The translations under genes were made by a program, and so were the position numbers. The notes under the pieces are model-generated. The model did not search any database, was not told where the DNA came from, and saw only the letters and a list, made by a program, of their open reading frames with translations. Of a DNA stretch of 39,461 bases, positions 7,628 through 16,181 are shown in pieces (position 1 is the first letter of the stretch; every line of letters begins with the position of its first letter). Source of the DNA: an uncultured Campylobacter sp. (lineage in GTDB: Bacteria > Campylobacterota > Campylobacteria > Campylobacterales > Campylobacteraceae); assembly GCF_905372745.1 (NCBI RefSeq), contig NZ_CAJPQR010000018.1:1-39461 (forward strand), in the 5' to 3' direction.

Positions 7628-7968
7628 AAAACCCTTACATAAACGAAACGCAAACTATAAATCAACTAAACGAAGACGGTAGCACGACTACGACTACTAC
7701 GACGGTCAAGACTACCGGCGCCCCAAGCGCGCTGGATAATAGCATAAATAATGCGCTAAAAAACTTTATCCCCGCAAATTTTAATGCCGCGGGCTTCATA
7801 AAAGGCGCGCTAATAGGCGGTGTCGCAGCCTACGTGCTAACCAATGAAAACGCCCAAAAAGCGATATTTTCCGCTATCGTAAAGGGGTCAAATTTGCTTC
7901 AAGCCGGATTTGAGGAGTTAAAAGAGCGCTTTGAAGACGTAAAGGCTGAAATTGACTCCCAAAAATAA
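7624..7968 (+). CDS. small membrane protein with Thr-rich N-terminus and GALIGG helix
   Basis: 114 aa. The N-terminus contains a run of threonines (GSTTTTTTTVKTTG, about 19-32). It is followed by a linker, a single glycine-rich membrane helix (FIKGALIGGVAAYVL, about 58-72) and a C-terminal amphipathic helix (LLQAGFEELKERFEDVKAEI), like YtxH proteins. It is coupled to the upstream gene by ATGA, and its 3' end overlaps the ATPase start by 17 nt. It shares the GALIGG-type helix with the preceding proteins. Function unknown. Confidence 0.82.
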   Translation: MKNPYINETQTINQLNEDGSTTTTTTTVKTTGAPSALDNSINNALKNFIPANFNAAGFIKGALIGGVAAYVLTNENAQKAIFSAIVKGSNLLQAGFEELKERFEDVKAEIDSQK

Positions 7969-10027
7969 CGTTCGCATCGCGCATCTAACCAAAAACCGCG
8001 CTAGATTTATCTGCGAACGCATCGGCGAAAACTGCGACGAGAGCCATTTGGAGGCGCAAATTTCCGAATTTAAATACGTAAAAAGCGTCAGAGTAAATAA
8101 AAAAGCCAAGAGCATCGTGGTCGGCTTTGAGTCAAATTTAGACGAGATTAGAGATTTTATCGAAAATTTACCGATTAAAAATTTAACCAAGCGTAAAGAA
8201 GAGCCGAGCAAGGCTGAAATTTACAAAGCCGTAGCCGCTTTAGCTCTGACTCCGCTGATTAGCAGTAATGGCGTAAAGGCCGCGATTAGCCTCGTCGCCG
8301 CAGCTCCTTTGCTAAAAGAGGGCGCAAGCGAAGCCGTAAACGAGGGCGTAACCTCAAAGGCTCTTGAAGCCGCGGCCGTCGGCGTGAGCTTAGCTAGACG
8401 CGACTTTTTGGCCGCAAATAGCACGAATCTCATGCTAACCATCGGCGAATATATGGAAGAAAGCGCCGTACATCGCAGCGACGACCTTATCAAAGAACTA
8501 GCCCGTCCAAACATCGAAGAGGTCTGGATCGAGATAAATAATAACGGCGAAAAATCTCTCAAAAAAATCTCGACCGCCGACGTCAAAGTAGGCGACATCG
8601 TGGTCGTCGGTGCAGGCGAGAGTATCGGTATAGACGGCTATATCGTAGAAGGCACCGCAAGCGTAAATCAAGTCTCGATGACGGGCGAAGCAGAACCGGT
8701 CAAAAAAGAGCGCGGCGACCGAGTGATGAGCGGAACGGTCGTAGAAGACGGACGCATCAAAATTTGGGCCGAGAGCATAGCCGCCGAGAGCGCGACTGCA
8801 AGGATAAAATCATACATCCAAAGCTCGCTAAACGAAAAATCCTCCGTCGGGTTAAAAGCCACGAGGCTAGCCGACAAGCTAGTGCCCGTGACGCTAAGTC
8901 TAGCCGGCGTCTCGTATCTGCTTAGCCGCGATATGACGCGCGTTGCTAGCGTGTTGCAGGCGGATTACTCCTGCGCGCTAAAGCTAGCTACGCCCGTCGC
9001 CTTTAAATCAAGCATCTCAAAAGCAGGCCGCAACGGCGTGCTGATAAAGGGCGCTAAATCTATCGAAGCGCTAGCGAGCGCCGATACTTTCGTCTTTGAT
9101 AAAACGGGTACGCTAACGCACGGTAGCCTAAGCGTCGTCAAGGTTCACTCGTTTAAAAAAGAATTTAGCGAGGCGCAGTTGTTAAATTTAACTGCAAGCG
9201 CAGAGGAGCACTACTTCCACCCCGTAGCCGAGGCTATCGTAAAGGCCGCTAGAGAGATAGGCTTTCATCACATCCACCACGACGAGGTCGAGTTTATCGT
9301 CGCTCACGGCGTGAAAACATACGTAGGCGGCAAAGAGGTCGTGATCGGCTCGCGGCATTTTTTAGAGGACGACGAGCAAATTTCTTTTAGCAAGCACGAA
9401 GAGATCATAAAAAACGAGGTAAATAGCGGACTTACGCTACTATACGTAGGCTACGACAAAGAGCTTTTAGGTATCATCGCTATGCGCGACACTATGCGAG
9501 AAAACGCCGCACAGACGCTAGCAAAACTGCGAAAACTGGGCGTAAAAGAGCTCATCATGCTAACGGGCGACGTGCAGTCTAAAGCTGATCAGGTAGCAAG
9601 CGAACTAGGTATCGATAGAGTCTATGCAAACTGCCTACCTACCGACAAAGCAGGCATCATCGAGCAGTTAAAAGCCGAGGGTAAAAAAGTAGCCTTTATC
9701 GGAGACGGCATAAACGACGCACCAAGCCTAACCAAGGCTCACGTAGGCATCAGCATGCAAAGAGGCGCCGATATAGCAAAAGCCACCGCCGACATAAGCC
9801 TACTAAAAGACGACATCGGCTCTGTCGCCGTCGCAAAAGACATCGCAAATAAAACCATGAGGCTTATAAATACGAATTTTAACGCCACCGTCGGCATAAA
9901 CTCGCTCATCCTAGCGGGCGCCACATTTGGGCTCTTTAACCCTATCGCCACGGCCGTTTTACACAACGGTACGACGATCGGACTACTGGCAAATTCGATG
10001 AAAGGCGTCAAAATAGGCGCAAAATAA
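7952..10027 (+). CDS. P1B-type metal-transporting ATPase, divergent (FezB-like)
   Basis: 691-aa P-type ATPase that should pump a metal ion across a membrane at the expense of ATP. Start is a TTG with AAAGG 8 nt upstream, inside the 3' end of the previous gene. Domains: an N-terminal HMA2-like domain without CxxC (about 5-75), hydrophobic helices (about 88-160), an actuator domain with TGE at 244-246, the metal-site helix, phosphorylation Asp383 in DKTGTLT, the P1B-specific HP pair at 423-424, and GDGINDAP (584-591). The metal-site helix reads DYSCALKLATP: the canonical CPC is YSC (Tyr339, Ser340, Cys341). This rules out a standard CopA/ZntA site and fits the divergent P1B group assigned to ferrosomes (P1B-6). 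The C-terminal helices contain HNGTTIGLLANS. The iron substrate is inferred. Confidence 0.9.
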   Translation: MTPKNNVRIAHLTKNRARFICERIGENCDESHLEAQISEFKYVKSVRVNKKAKSIVVGFESNLDEIRDFIENLPIKNLTKRKEEPSKAEIYKAVAALALTPLISSNGVKAAISLVAAAPLLKEGASEAVNEGVTSKALEAAAVGVSLARRDFLAANSTNLMLTIGEYMEESAVHRSDDLIKELARPNIEEVWIEINNNGEKSLKKISTADVKVGDIVVVGAGESIGIDGYIVEGTASVNQVSMTGEAEPVKKERGDRVMSGTVVEDGRIKIWAESIAAESATARIKSYIQSSLNEKSSVGLKATRLADKLVPVTLSLAGVSYLLSRDMTRVASVLQADYSCALKLATPVAFKSSISKAGRNGVLIKGAKSIEALASADTFVFDKTGTLTHGSLSVVKVHSFKKEFSEAQLLNLTASAEEHYFHPVAEAIVKAAREIGFHHIHHDEVEFIVAHGVKTYVGGKEVVIGSRHFLEDDEQISFSKHEEIIKNEVNSGLTLLYVGYDKELLGIIAMRDTMRENAAQTLAKLRKLGVKELIMLTGDVQSKADQVASELGIDRVYANCLPTDKAGIIEQLKAEGKKVAFIGDGINDAPSLTKAHVGISMQRGADIAKATADISLLKDDIGSVAVAKDIANKTMRLINTNFNATVGINSLILAGATFGLFNPIATAVLHNGTTIGLLANSMKGVKIGAK

Positions 10028-10044
10028 ATTTGAAGGGATGACGG

Positions 10045-11505
10045 TTGATAGATAAAATTTTAAAATTTATGAACGACGAGATGTCGCTAGCTAACGACTT
10101 TTTATACGGCTATTTTTTGGTTATAGTGCTCGTTCTTACCGGTATTTATTTTAGCTATATTACGAGATTCGTGCAGTTTAGGATGTTTTTTGAGGCCTGC
10201 AAGGTTTTAGTCGAGAAAAAAGATAAATACAACAAGCACCACCTCACGCCGTTTCAAGCGCTGATGATCTCCACCGCCTCGCGCGTGGGTATCGGAAATA
10301 TCGCCGGCATCTCCGCCGCTATCGTAGCAGGCGGTCCGGGCGCGCTATTTTGGATGTGTCTGATGGCTTTTTTGGGTGCGGCTTCGGCATTTGCCGAGAG
10401 TACGCTAGCTCAAATTTACAAGACCAAAGACGTATTTGGCTTTAAAGGCGGCCCGGCATACTACATCAAAAACGGCCTAGGCATTAAATGGCTAGCTACG
10501 CTTTTTGCCGTTATCCTCGTCATCACCTACGCGTACGGATTTAACGGCCTACAAAGCTACACTATGACCTCCGCCTTTCAAATTTACTACGACCAAAGCG
10601 CGAGCGCTACGAGCTTTAGCGATAGCGGCTTGCCCGTGGGTATCGGCCTCATACTTACCGCATTTGCGGCGGTGATGTTTTTTAGCAAGAGCCATATTAT
10701 CGGCAAGGTTAGCTCCTACATCGTGCCTTTTATGGCGCTTACTTATATCTTGCTAGCATTTATCGCGATATGCTTAAATTTAGACAAGCTCCCATCCGTC
10801 TTTGATATGATTATAAAAAGTGCCTTTGATTTTAAGGCGATATTTGGCGGATTTGCCGGTAGCGTGATCGTCTACGGTATCAAGCGCGGACTATTTTCAA
10901 ACGAAGCTGGCATGGGTTCTGCGCCAAACGCAGCAGCCGCTGCCCACACTAGCCACCCCGTAAAGCAAGGACTCGTGCAGGCGATGGCGGTTTTTATAGA
11001 TATGACGATCTGTGTGGCTTCGGGTATGATAGTGCTTTTCTCGCAGGCTTATATCACAAAGCAAACCGGCGTTAGCGGCGAGCCGCTCACCGCTCTTCCT
11101 TTAGTCCAGGCCGCGATGCGCGAGTACTTCGGCGAGATAGGGCTGCACTTCACGACGCTTGCGGTGGTGCTTTTTGCTATCACGTCGCTGATCGGCAACT
11201 ACTACTATGCGCAGGCAAATATCAAATATCTCACGAAAAATCACAAAATCGCCACGGCATTTAAGGTTACGGCGGTTGCGATGATATTCGTCGGGGCGCA
11301 GATGAACCTAACTATCGCGTGGAATATCGCCGACATCACGATGGCTGCGATGGCTACGATAAATATCGCTGCGATCTTTATGCTATCAAAAGTCATGATA
11401 AAAGCCCTAAAAGACTACGAATCGCAAAGAAAAGCGGGTCTAAATCCGGAATTTGACCCCGAGAATATCGGCATAAAAAATACCTCTTGCTGGAGCAAAA
11501 AATGA
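10045..11505 (+). CDS. AGCS family Na+/amino-acid (alanine/glycine) symporter
   Basis: 486-aa inner-membrane transporter with about ten hydrophobic segments. AGCS hallmarks are GIGNIAGISAAIVAGGPGALFW in the first third and RGLFSNEAGMGSAPNAAAAAHT in the middle. Members import alanine or glycine with sodium. The TTG at 10045 has a GAAGGGATG ribosome binding site; an in-frame ATG at 10069 is an alternative that removes eight residues. It follows the ATPase by 17 nt and is coupled to the next gene by ATGA, so it is part of the operon, although an amino-acid importer has no obvious role in metal storage. Confidence 0.92.
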   Translation: MIDKILKFMNDEMSLANDFLYGYFLVIVLVLTGIYFSYITRFVQFRMFFEACKVLVEKKDKYNKHHLTPFQALMISTASRVGIGNIAGISAAIVAGGPGALFWMCLMAFLGAASAFAESTLAQIYKTKDVFGFKGGPAYYIKNGLGIKWLATLFAVILVITYAYGFNGLQSYTMTSAFQIYYDQSASATSFSDSGLPVGIGLILTAFAAVMFFSKSHIIGKVSSYIVPFMALTYILLAFIAICLNLDKLPSVFDMIIKSAFDFKAIFGGFAGSVIVYGIKRGLFSNEAGMGSAPNAAAAAHTSHPVKQGLVQAMAVFIDMTICVASGMIVLFSQAYITKQTGVSGEPLTALPLVQAAMREYFGEIGLHFTTLAVVLFAITSLIGNYYYAQANIKYLTKNHKIATAFKVTAVAMIFVGAQMNLTIAWNIADITMAAMATINIAAIFMLSKVMIKALKDYESQRKAGLNPEFDPENIGIKNTSCWSKK

Positions 11506-11783
11506 AAATAGGCGGGGAACTTTTAAATCTACAAACTCATAGAAAAGTCGCCAAGGTCGGCATGAGCGTCACTTTAGCGGCTGTTTGCGTTACGGCTTTG
11601 GGAATGCTCGGACGTAACAAAGGCGGCTTTAAAAAGTGGCACATAGCCTCAGGCGTCGCGTTTATAGGTTTTTCGCTCTACCACGCCGGACTCTACGAAA
11701 ACGGCATCTTTAGAAAAATGATCGTAAACGCAAATAAGAAAAACGCCGAAGCAAAGAGGCTAGCAAGCGATGATAAAGCTTAG
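11502..11783 (+). CDS. small two-helix membrane protein with conserved-looking histidines
   Basis: 93 aa, starting at the ATG that overlaps the symporter stop rather than at the upstream TTG. Two membrane helices (about 18-36 and 48-68) flank a short basic loop (GRNKGGFKKWH). Three histidines stand at helix ends (QTHRK, KKWHIASG, SLYHAGLY), an arrangement that could bind heme or metal; this is speculation from residue placement. I do not recognise a family. The 3' end overlaps modD by 14 nt. Confidence 0.75.
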   Translation: MKIGGELLNLQTHRKVAKVGMSVTLAAVCVTALGMLGRNKGGFKKWHIASGVAFIGFSLYHAGLYENGIFRKMIVNANKKNAEAKRLASDDKA

Positions 11784-12612
11784 CGACGCCGAAATTTTAG
11801 CCTATATCGGCGAGGATCTGCCCTACTTTGATCTCACGACCTCGCTTCAAGGCATCCAAAAAAGCGCATCTTTGACCATACTGCCGCGCGAGGACGTGAC
11901 GGTTAGCTGCGTAGACGTCGCCGCTCGCATCGCGCAGTTGCTTGACTGCGAGGCGCAAATTTGCGTCCCAAACTCAGCCGTCGCAGCCGCAAAAGAGCCG
12001 ATCGTAAAAATAAGCGGCAGCTACGATAACGTACATAAAGCCTGGAAACTGGCGCAAATTTGCCTAGAGTACGCCTGCAAGATCGCCACCTACGCAAGAG
12101 CGATGAACGAGGCGGCAAAAAGCGTAAATCCAAAATGCGAAATCCTTGCCACGCGCAAGAGCTTCCCGTTTGCTAAGAAATTTTGCCTAAAAGCCGTGCT
12201 TGAGGGTGGCTGCGGCATACATAGGCTAAATTTGAGCGATAGCGTGCTATTTTTCAAAAATCACATCAAGGCATACGACTCGTATGAGGAGTTTTTGGCT
12301 CAAATTTCAACCTTTAAGGCAAAATCCCCAGAGCGCAAAATCGCCGTCGAGTGCGAAAATTTAGATGATTGCGAAGCACTTTTAAAGGCGGGCGCCGACG
12401 TCGTGCAGTTCGATAAATTTACGCCGGAATCCGTAAAGCAAGCGGTAGACCTACGAGATAAAATCGCCCCAAACGCGGCCCTAGTCGCAAGCGGCGGGAT
12501 AAATCTAAAAAACGTCAGAGAATTTGCCGGCACAGGCGCGGACGCGCTCGTTACGTCAGCTATGTACACGCAAGGTATGGCAGATATCACGGCGATTTTA
12601 GAGATAGCATAA
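11770..12612 (+). CDS. modD: ModD-like quinolinate phosphoribosyltransferase family protein
   Basis: 280 aa, homologous to NadC (nicotinate-nucleotide pyrophosphorylase), with the ModD variant pattern. NadC-type signatures include LATRKSFPFAKKF (equivalent to the NadC TRKT motif), AVLEGGCGIHRLNLSDSVLFFKNHI, GADVVQFDKF and LVASGGINLKNVREFAGTGAD. ModD genes usually accompany molybdate-uptake genes and their biochemical role is not established. No modABC is in this window; here it is the last gene of the metal-handling operon. An authentic NadC is less likely because the motif context (RKSFPFAKK) is ModD-like. Confidence 0.85.
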   Translation: MIKLSDAEILAYIGEDLPYFDLTTSLQGIQKSASLTILPREDVTVSCVDVAARIAQLLDCEAQICVPNSAVAAAKEPIVKISGSYDNVHKAWKLAQICLEYACKIATYARAMNEAAKSVNPKCEILATRKSFPFAKKFCLKAVLEGGCGIHRLNLSDSVLFFKNHIKAYDSYEEFLAQISTFKAKSPERKIAVECENLDDCEALLKAGADVVQFDKFTPESVKQAVDLRDKIAPNAALVASGGINLKNVREFAGTGADALVTSAMYTQGMADITAILEIA

Positions 12613-12860
12613 TTTGCAAATTTGGCGAGCAAACAAGGCGCCAAATCTAAACCGATATTTTGCAAAGCATGAGTTTAAATAAAATTTAAGTAAATTTGCA
12701 TTGCCTCCTATACTCGCCGGGTAAAGGCTAGACCAATACGAATCTACTTTCGGCGATTATCTTTCAAATTTTCAAAAAAACCATCGCCAAAAGAGCTAAA
12801 ATTTAACGATAAATTTAAAGCCGCCCTATCATAATTTAAAACAAATGCGCCGAGTTTGAA

Positions 12861-13403
12861 TCATAAATTTATGAGCTTAACCTTTGTCTGCATTGCCAGA
12901 AACCCTTCTGGATTTATTTCGCGCGAACCCAAAGATAAAATTTGTTTATTGCCTGAAATTTTATATAAAGCCGACAAAAACTCATCAAATTCCGGCGAGC
13001 CGTCGGCATGGCAATTTATAATAAGCTTATTGCCATCGTAAAAATAAAGCGACGGTTTTTTAGCGGCTTTGAGCTTTACGCCAAAAAACCAAACGTTCTC
13101 GAGCGCAACTTTTTTACCGTTAAAAGTTATCAAAGATTTATTTGTAACTATGAGCCCTTGCCTGATAAATCCGACGACATCCCTATATAAAGCCAGCATT
13201 ACGAAAAATATCGCAAGCGCTACAAAGAATTTATAAAGTAGCTCGCTAGATTTTACAAAAGAAACAAGCATCGCCGCCGTAAAAATAATCCAAAACAAAA
13301 TCATAAATGCAACCAAAAGCCTGTTTACGCACGGATATTCGTAGATTATTTCTTCGCCGCTACCCAACCTTATACGCTTTGAAATTTGATCAAAATACCT
13401 CAC
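12861..13403 (-). CDS. PH-like domain membrane protein, hypothetical
   Basis: 180 aa, starting at a GTG with AAAAGG about 8 nt upstream. A short N-terminal cytoplasmic part (IRLGSGEEIIYEYP) precedes two adjacent membrane helices (about 29-50 and 58-78). A beta-rich cytoplasmic domain follows (GLIVTNKSLITFNGKKVALENVWFFGV, LYFYDGNKLIINC). The pattern of two helices followed by VTNKSLI resembles bacterial PH-domain (bPH/DUF304-type) proteins. Function unknown. It is isolated: 136 nt separate it from the zeta-like gene upstream on the same strand, and a 248-nt gap separates it from modD. Confidence 0.8.
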   Translation of the reverse strand: MRYFDQISKRIRLGSGEEIIYEYPCVNRLLVAFMILFWIIFTAAMLVSFVKSSELLYKFFVALAIFFVMLALYRDVVGFIRQGLIVTNKSLITFNGKKVALENVWFFGVKLKAAKKPSLYFYDGNKLIINCHADGSPEFDEFLSALYKISGNKQILSLGSREINPEGFLAMQTKVKLINL

Positions 13404-13539
13404 CTTGTCGCCTTTTTACTATCGCTGCCAGAACCCTCAAAACAGCGTCGTTAATTAGTTATTCATTTATCTACCGCTTAAATTCGGCTTCACAGACATT
13501 TTCTTACGCTTGTAAAATCCGCATCCAAGCCGCCGTTTA

Positions 13540-14151
13540 TCAAGCAGTTTCAGCCTCGCTCATCACCCGCTCAAACCATTCGTATTTTTTATCGCTTATC
13601 CTCGTTACGCAGCCGTCTTGCTTTTTAGCGACTAGAGCCAAATTTGAAAATTTCTGTTCGTCTTCGTTTTTTATAGGAGCGCTGTTGTCGTAGAAATATA
13701 TCTCGTCGCAAACGCCGATGAGACGGGCTAAATTTACAAAGCTGGCGTCATATCTGCGCTCTAGCACGGCACCGTCTATAGAGTGTCCGTTTTTGGCCGC
13801 GCGTATCGTGACTCTGCACTTAGAAAGCTCCACGTTTTCAAGGCCTACGTAAAATAGCGTAACGAAGTAGTCACGCGCCTTGGCGTCTTTGATAAAATTT
13901 ACGATAGAATGCCCGCTCAGCGTCGTTTCGATATTAAAACTGACGCCGTTTTCAAGGTAGTTTTTACGAAGGCGCAGAGCCAGCCTTGCCGCGCGCTGCT
14001 GATCTTTTGTGTTGCGCCAATCGCCGAATTCCCGCACTAATTCGTCGGAATTTATCCTCAATCCATAAATTTTATCGTCCTCTAGCTGCCTCACGTAAAA
14101 AGTCGATTTGCCCGCGCCATTCACGCCCGCAAATACGTAAAGTCGCTTCAC
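13540..14151 (-). CDS. zeta-toxin-like P-loop kinase
   Basis: 203-aa P-loop protein with Walker A GVNGAGKST (residues 9-17), NSDELVREFGDW, and the ETTLSGHS segment typical of the zeta toxin/UDP-GlcNAc kinase-like family, followed by RAAKNGHSIDGAVLERRY. Zeta toxins phosphorylate UDP-N-acetylglucosamine and are normally held by an epsilon antitoxin; many chromosomal homologues have other or unknown roles. No antitoxin-like small gene is adjacent. The GTG start overlaps the glyS stop (GTGA), so it is translated as the last gene of the glyS operon. That placement argues for a housekeeping or self-contained kinase rather than a mobile addiction module. Confidence 0.85.
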   Translation of the reverse strand: MKRLYVFAGVNGAGKSTFYVRQLEDDKIYGLRINSDELVREFGDWRNTKDQQRAARLALRLRKNYLENGVSFNIETTLSGHSIVNFIKDAKARDYFVTLFYVGLENVELSKCRVTIRAAKNGHSIDGAVLERRYDASFVNLARLIGVCDEIYFYDNSAPIKNEDEQKFSNLALVAKKQDGCVTRISDKKYEWFERVMSEAETA

Positions 14152-16181
14152 AAGCTTATCTCTTTTATATCGGCGATCTTGAGAAATTCCGCATAAATTT
14201 GCCCCACGAGCGCAAGGCGGTTTTTACGCACGAGCTCGTCCTCGGCGTTTATCATTACCTTATCGAAAAACTCGTCTATCGCGGCTTTTAGACCGAAAAG
14301 ATTTTTTAGGCGTTCATTGTATGAGCCCCCTGCTTTTACCGCGGCCTTAAACGCATCGTTTAGCTTTTTCTCGCTCTCGTTTTCAAATTTCGCCTCGTCT
14401 ACCGCGCCGAAATTTTCATCTTTGATAATGTTTGCCAGACGCTTAAACGTGCTGAAATTTTGTCTAAAGTCCTCCGCCGCACAGATCGCGCCTAGAGCCT
14501 CGATCGCCTCGCACTGCGCGAGTATATCGCCTTTTTTGCTAGCTAGGCAGGCCTTTACGACGGATGGATTTACGTCAAAGAACGTATAAAGTCTATCGAA
14601 AATGAAATTTATGAGCGCCTCGACGTCAAATTTAGCATATCCCTCCGCCGTCTCGCGCAAAAACGCCGCGATATCAAAGTTTAGATTTTCGTTTTGGATG
14701 ATCTTGATGACGCCGTTAGCCGCGCGGCGGAGCGCATACGGGTCTTTGTTGCCGCTTGGGATCTTGCCCGCGCTAAAGAGCCCGATTAGCGTCTCGAGCT
14801 TGATCGCGAGCGCGACGACGGAGCTAAAGATAGTGCTAGGTAGCGCGCTAGCCTCACCGCTTGGCAGATATTGCTCCTTGATCGCGGTTACGACGTTTTC
14901 GTTTTCACCCTTTGCCGCCGCGTAGTAGCCGCCCATCACGCCTTGAAGCTCGGTAAACTCATACACCATCTGCGTGGTTAGATCGGCCTTGCTCAGCATC
15001 ACGGCGCGCTCCAGCAGCGCCTCGTAGTCCTCTCCCGCGCACTCTTTTAGGCGATCGGCGCAGATTTTAGCCAGCCGTTTTGCGACGCCTAGCTCGCGCA
15101 CGCTCTTTTCATAGGTGCTGCCAAGCTCCTTTAGATAGGTGATATTTTTTAGCTTTTCGGGGCCAAACTCATGTGCCAGGTCGCTACGCCAGAAAAACAT
15201 CGCGTCGCTAAGCCTTGCGCGAAGTACTTTTTCGTTGCCCTTTACGATAAGTGCCGGCTCGGGCGAGATGGCGTTGCTGACGACCACGAAGCGATTAGCG
15301 AGCTTGCCTCCCTCAAAAACCGGGAAATACCTCTGATTTTCCTTCATAGAGGTGATGATAACCTCGCTAGGCACTTCCAAAAACTCCCGCTCAAAGCCGC
15401 CAAGCAGCGCGGTCGGATGCTCGGTGATCGCTACAACCTCGTCTAGCAGCGCCTCATCAACCTCGACCGTTACGCCGTTTTTAGCCTCGATTTGTTTAAA
15501 TTCGCTCAAAATTTTCTCTCGGCGCGCATTTTGATCGAGGATTACGCCGATTTTAGGCATCGCGGCAAAATAATCTTTCGCGTTTTTTACGGTAAATTTA
15601 TCGTAGCTTACGCTTCTGTGCATGAAGATACTATCGCCGCTTTCCACGTCAAATTTGTTAAATTTAACGACCTCGTCTCCAAGCAAGCACAAAAACGAGC
15701 GTACCGGGCGTATAAACTCAAATTTACCATCGCCCCAGCGCATTGATTTGCCAAAATTTAAGCCGAACAAAAACTTCTCTATCATATCTCCCAGAAGCTC
15801 CGCGCTTGGCTTACCGGCGACCGGCTTTTTATAGTAGAGCACCTCTTTGCCGCCGACGGTTTCAAATTTTAGCTCGGACTCTGCGATACCGCATTTTTTA
15901 GCAAAGCTTAGCGCGGCAGGCGTCCATGCGCCGTCTTTTTGCGCGACTTGTCTGGGCGCGCCGATAAACTCGCTAAATCCGTCCTCCTGGCGCACCGCAA
16001 ATTTCGGGTGATAAAACGCGATCCTGCGCGGCGTGTAGTAAAACTCGCACTCGCTATCCAGGCCGTTTTGCGCTAGAGTCTCGCGCCACTTTGCCGCGAC
16101 GTTGCCGCACTCTTTTAAAAACGGGATCGCCGGCAACTCCTCGACGCCGATCTCCACGATCAGTTCTTTTGTTTCGCTCAT
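14148..16181 (-). CDS. glyS: glycine--tRNA ligase beta subunit
   Basis: 677-aa beta subunit of the tetrameric (alpha2beta2) glycyl-tRNA synthetase, which with GlyQ attaches glycine to tRNA-Gly. The N-terminus (LIVEIGVEELPA) and the inner segments (MRWGDGKFEFIRPVRS, IMFSSVVALA-like ATIFSSVVALAIKLETLIGLFSAG replaced here by STIFSS..., GNKDPYALRRAANGVIKII) are diagnostic, and length is normal. glyQ is not in this window, as is common in Campylobacterota. The start overlaps the stop of a 42-codon membrane-protein gene (ATGA), and its stop overlaps the start of the zeta-like gene. Confidence 0.96.
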   Translation of the reverse strand: MSETKELIVEIGVEELPAIPFLKECGNVAAKWRETLAQNGLDSECEFYYTPRRIAFYHPKFAVRQEDGFSEFIGAPRQVAQKDGAWTPAALSFAKKCGIAESELKFETVGGKEVLYYKKPVAGKPSAELLGDMIEKFLFGLNFGKSMRWGDGKFEFIRPVRSFLCLLGDEVVKFNKFDVESGDSIFMHRSVSYDKFTVKNAKDYFAAMPKIGVILDQNARREKILSEFKQIEAKNGVTVEVDEALLDEVVAITEHPTALLGGFEREFLEVPSEVIITSMKENQRYFPVFEGGKLANRFVVVSNAISPEPALIVKGNEKVLRARLSDAMFFWRSDLAHEFGPEKLKNITYLKELGSTYEKSVRELGVAKRLAKICADRLKECAGEDYEALLERAVMLSKADLTTQMVYEFTELQGVMGGYYAAAKGENENVVTAIKEQYLPSGEASALPSTIFSSVVALAIKLETLIGLFSAGKIPSGNKDPYALRRAANGVIKIIQNENLNFDIAAFLRETAEGYAKFDVEALINFIFDRLYTFFDVNPSVVKACLASKKGDILAQCEAIEALGAICAAEDFRQNFSTFKRLANIIKDENFGAVDEAKFENESEKKLNDAFKAAVKAGGSYNERLKNLFGLKAAIDEFFDKVMINAEDELVRKNRLALVGQIYAEFLKIADIKEISL

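Noticed and set aside
7952..10027. Reading the ATPase as a copper exporter (CopA)
   Set aside because: No CPC in the metal-site helix and no CxxC in the HMA domain.
5852..10027. Magnetosome island
   Set aside because: The small glycine-rich proteins recall MamC, but no MamA, MamB/M, MamK, MamE or Mms6-like protein is present.
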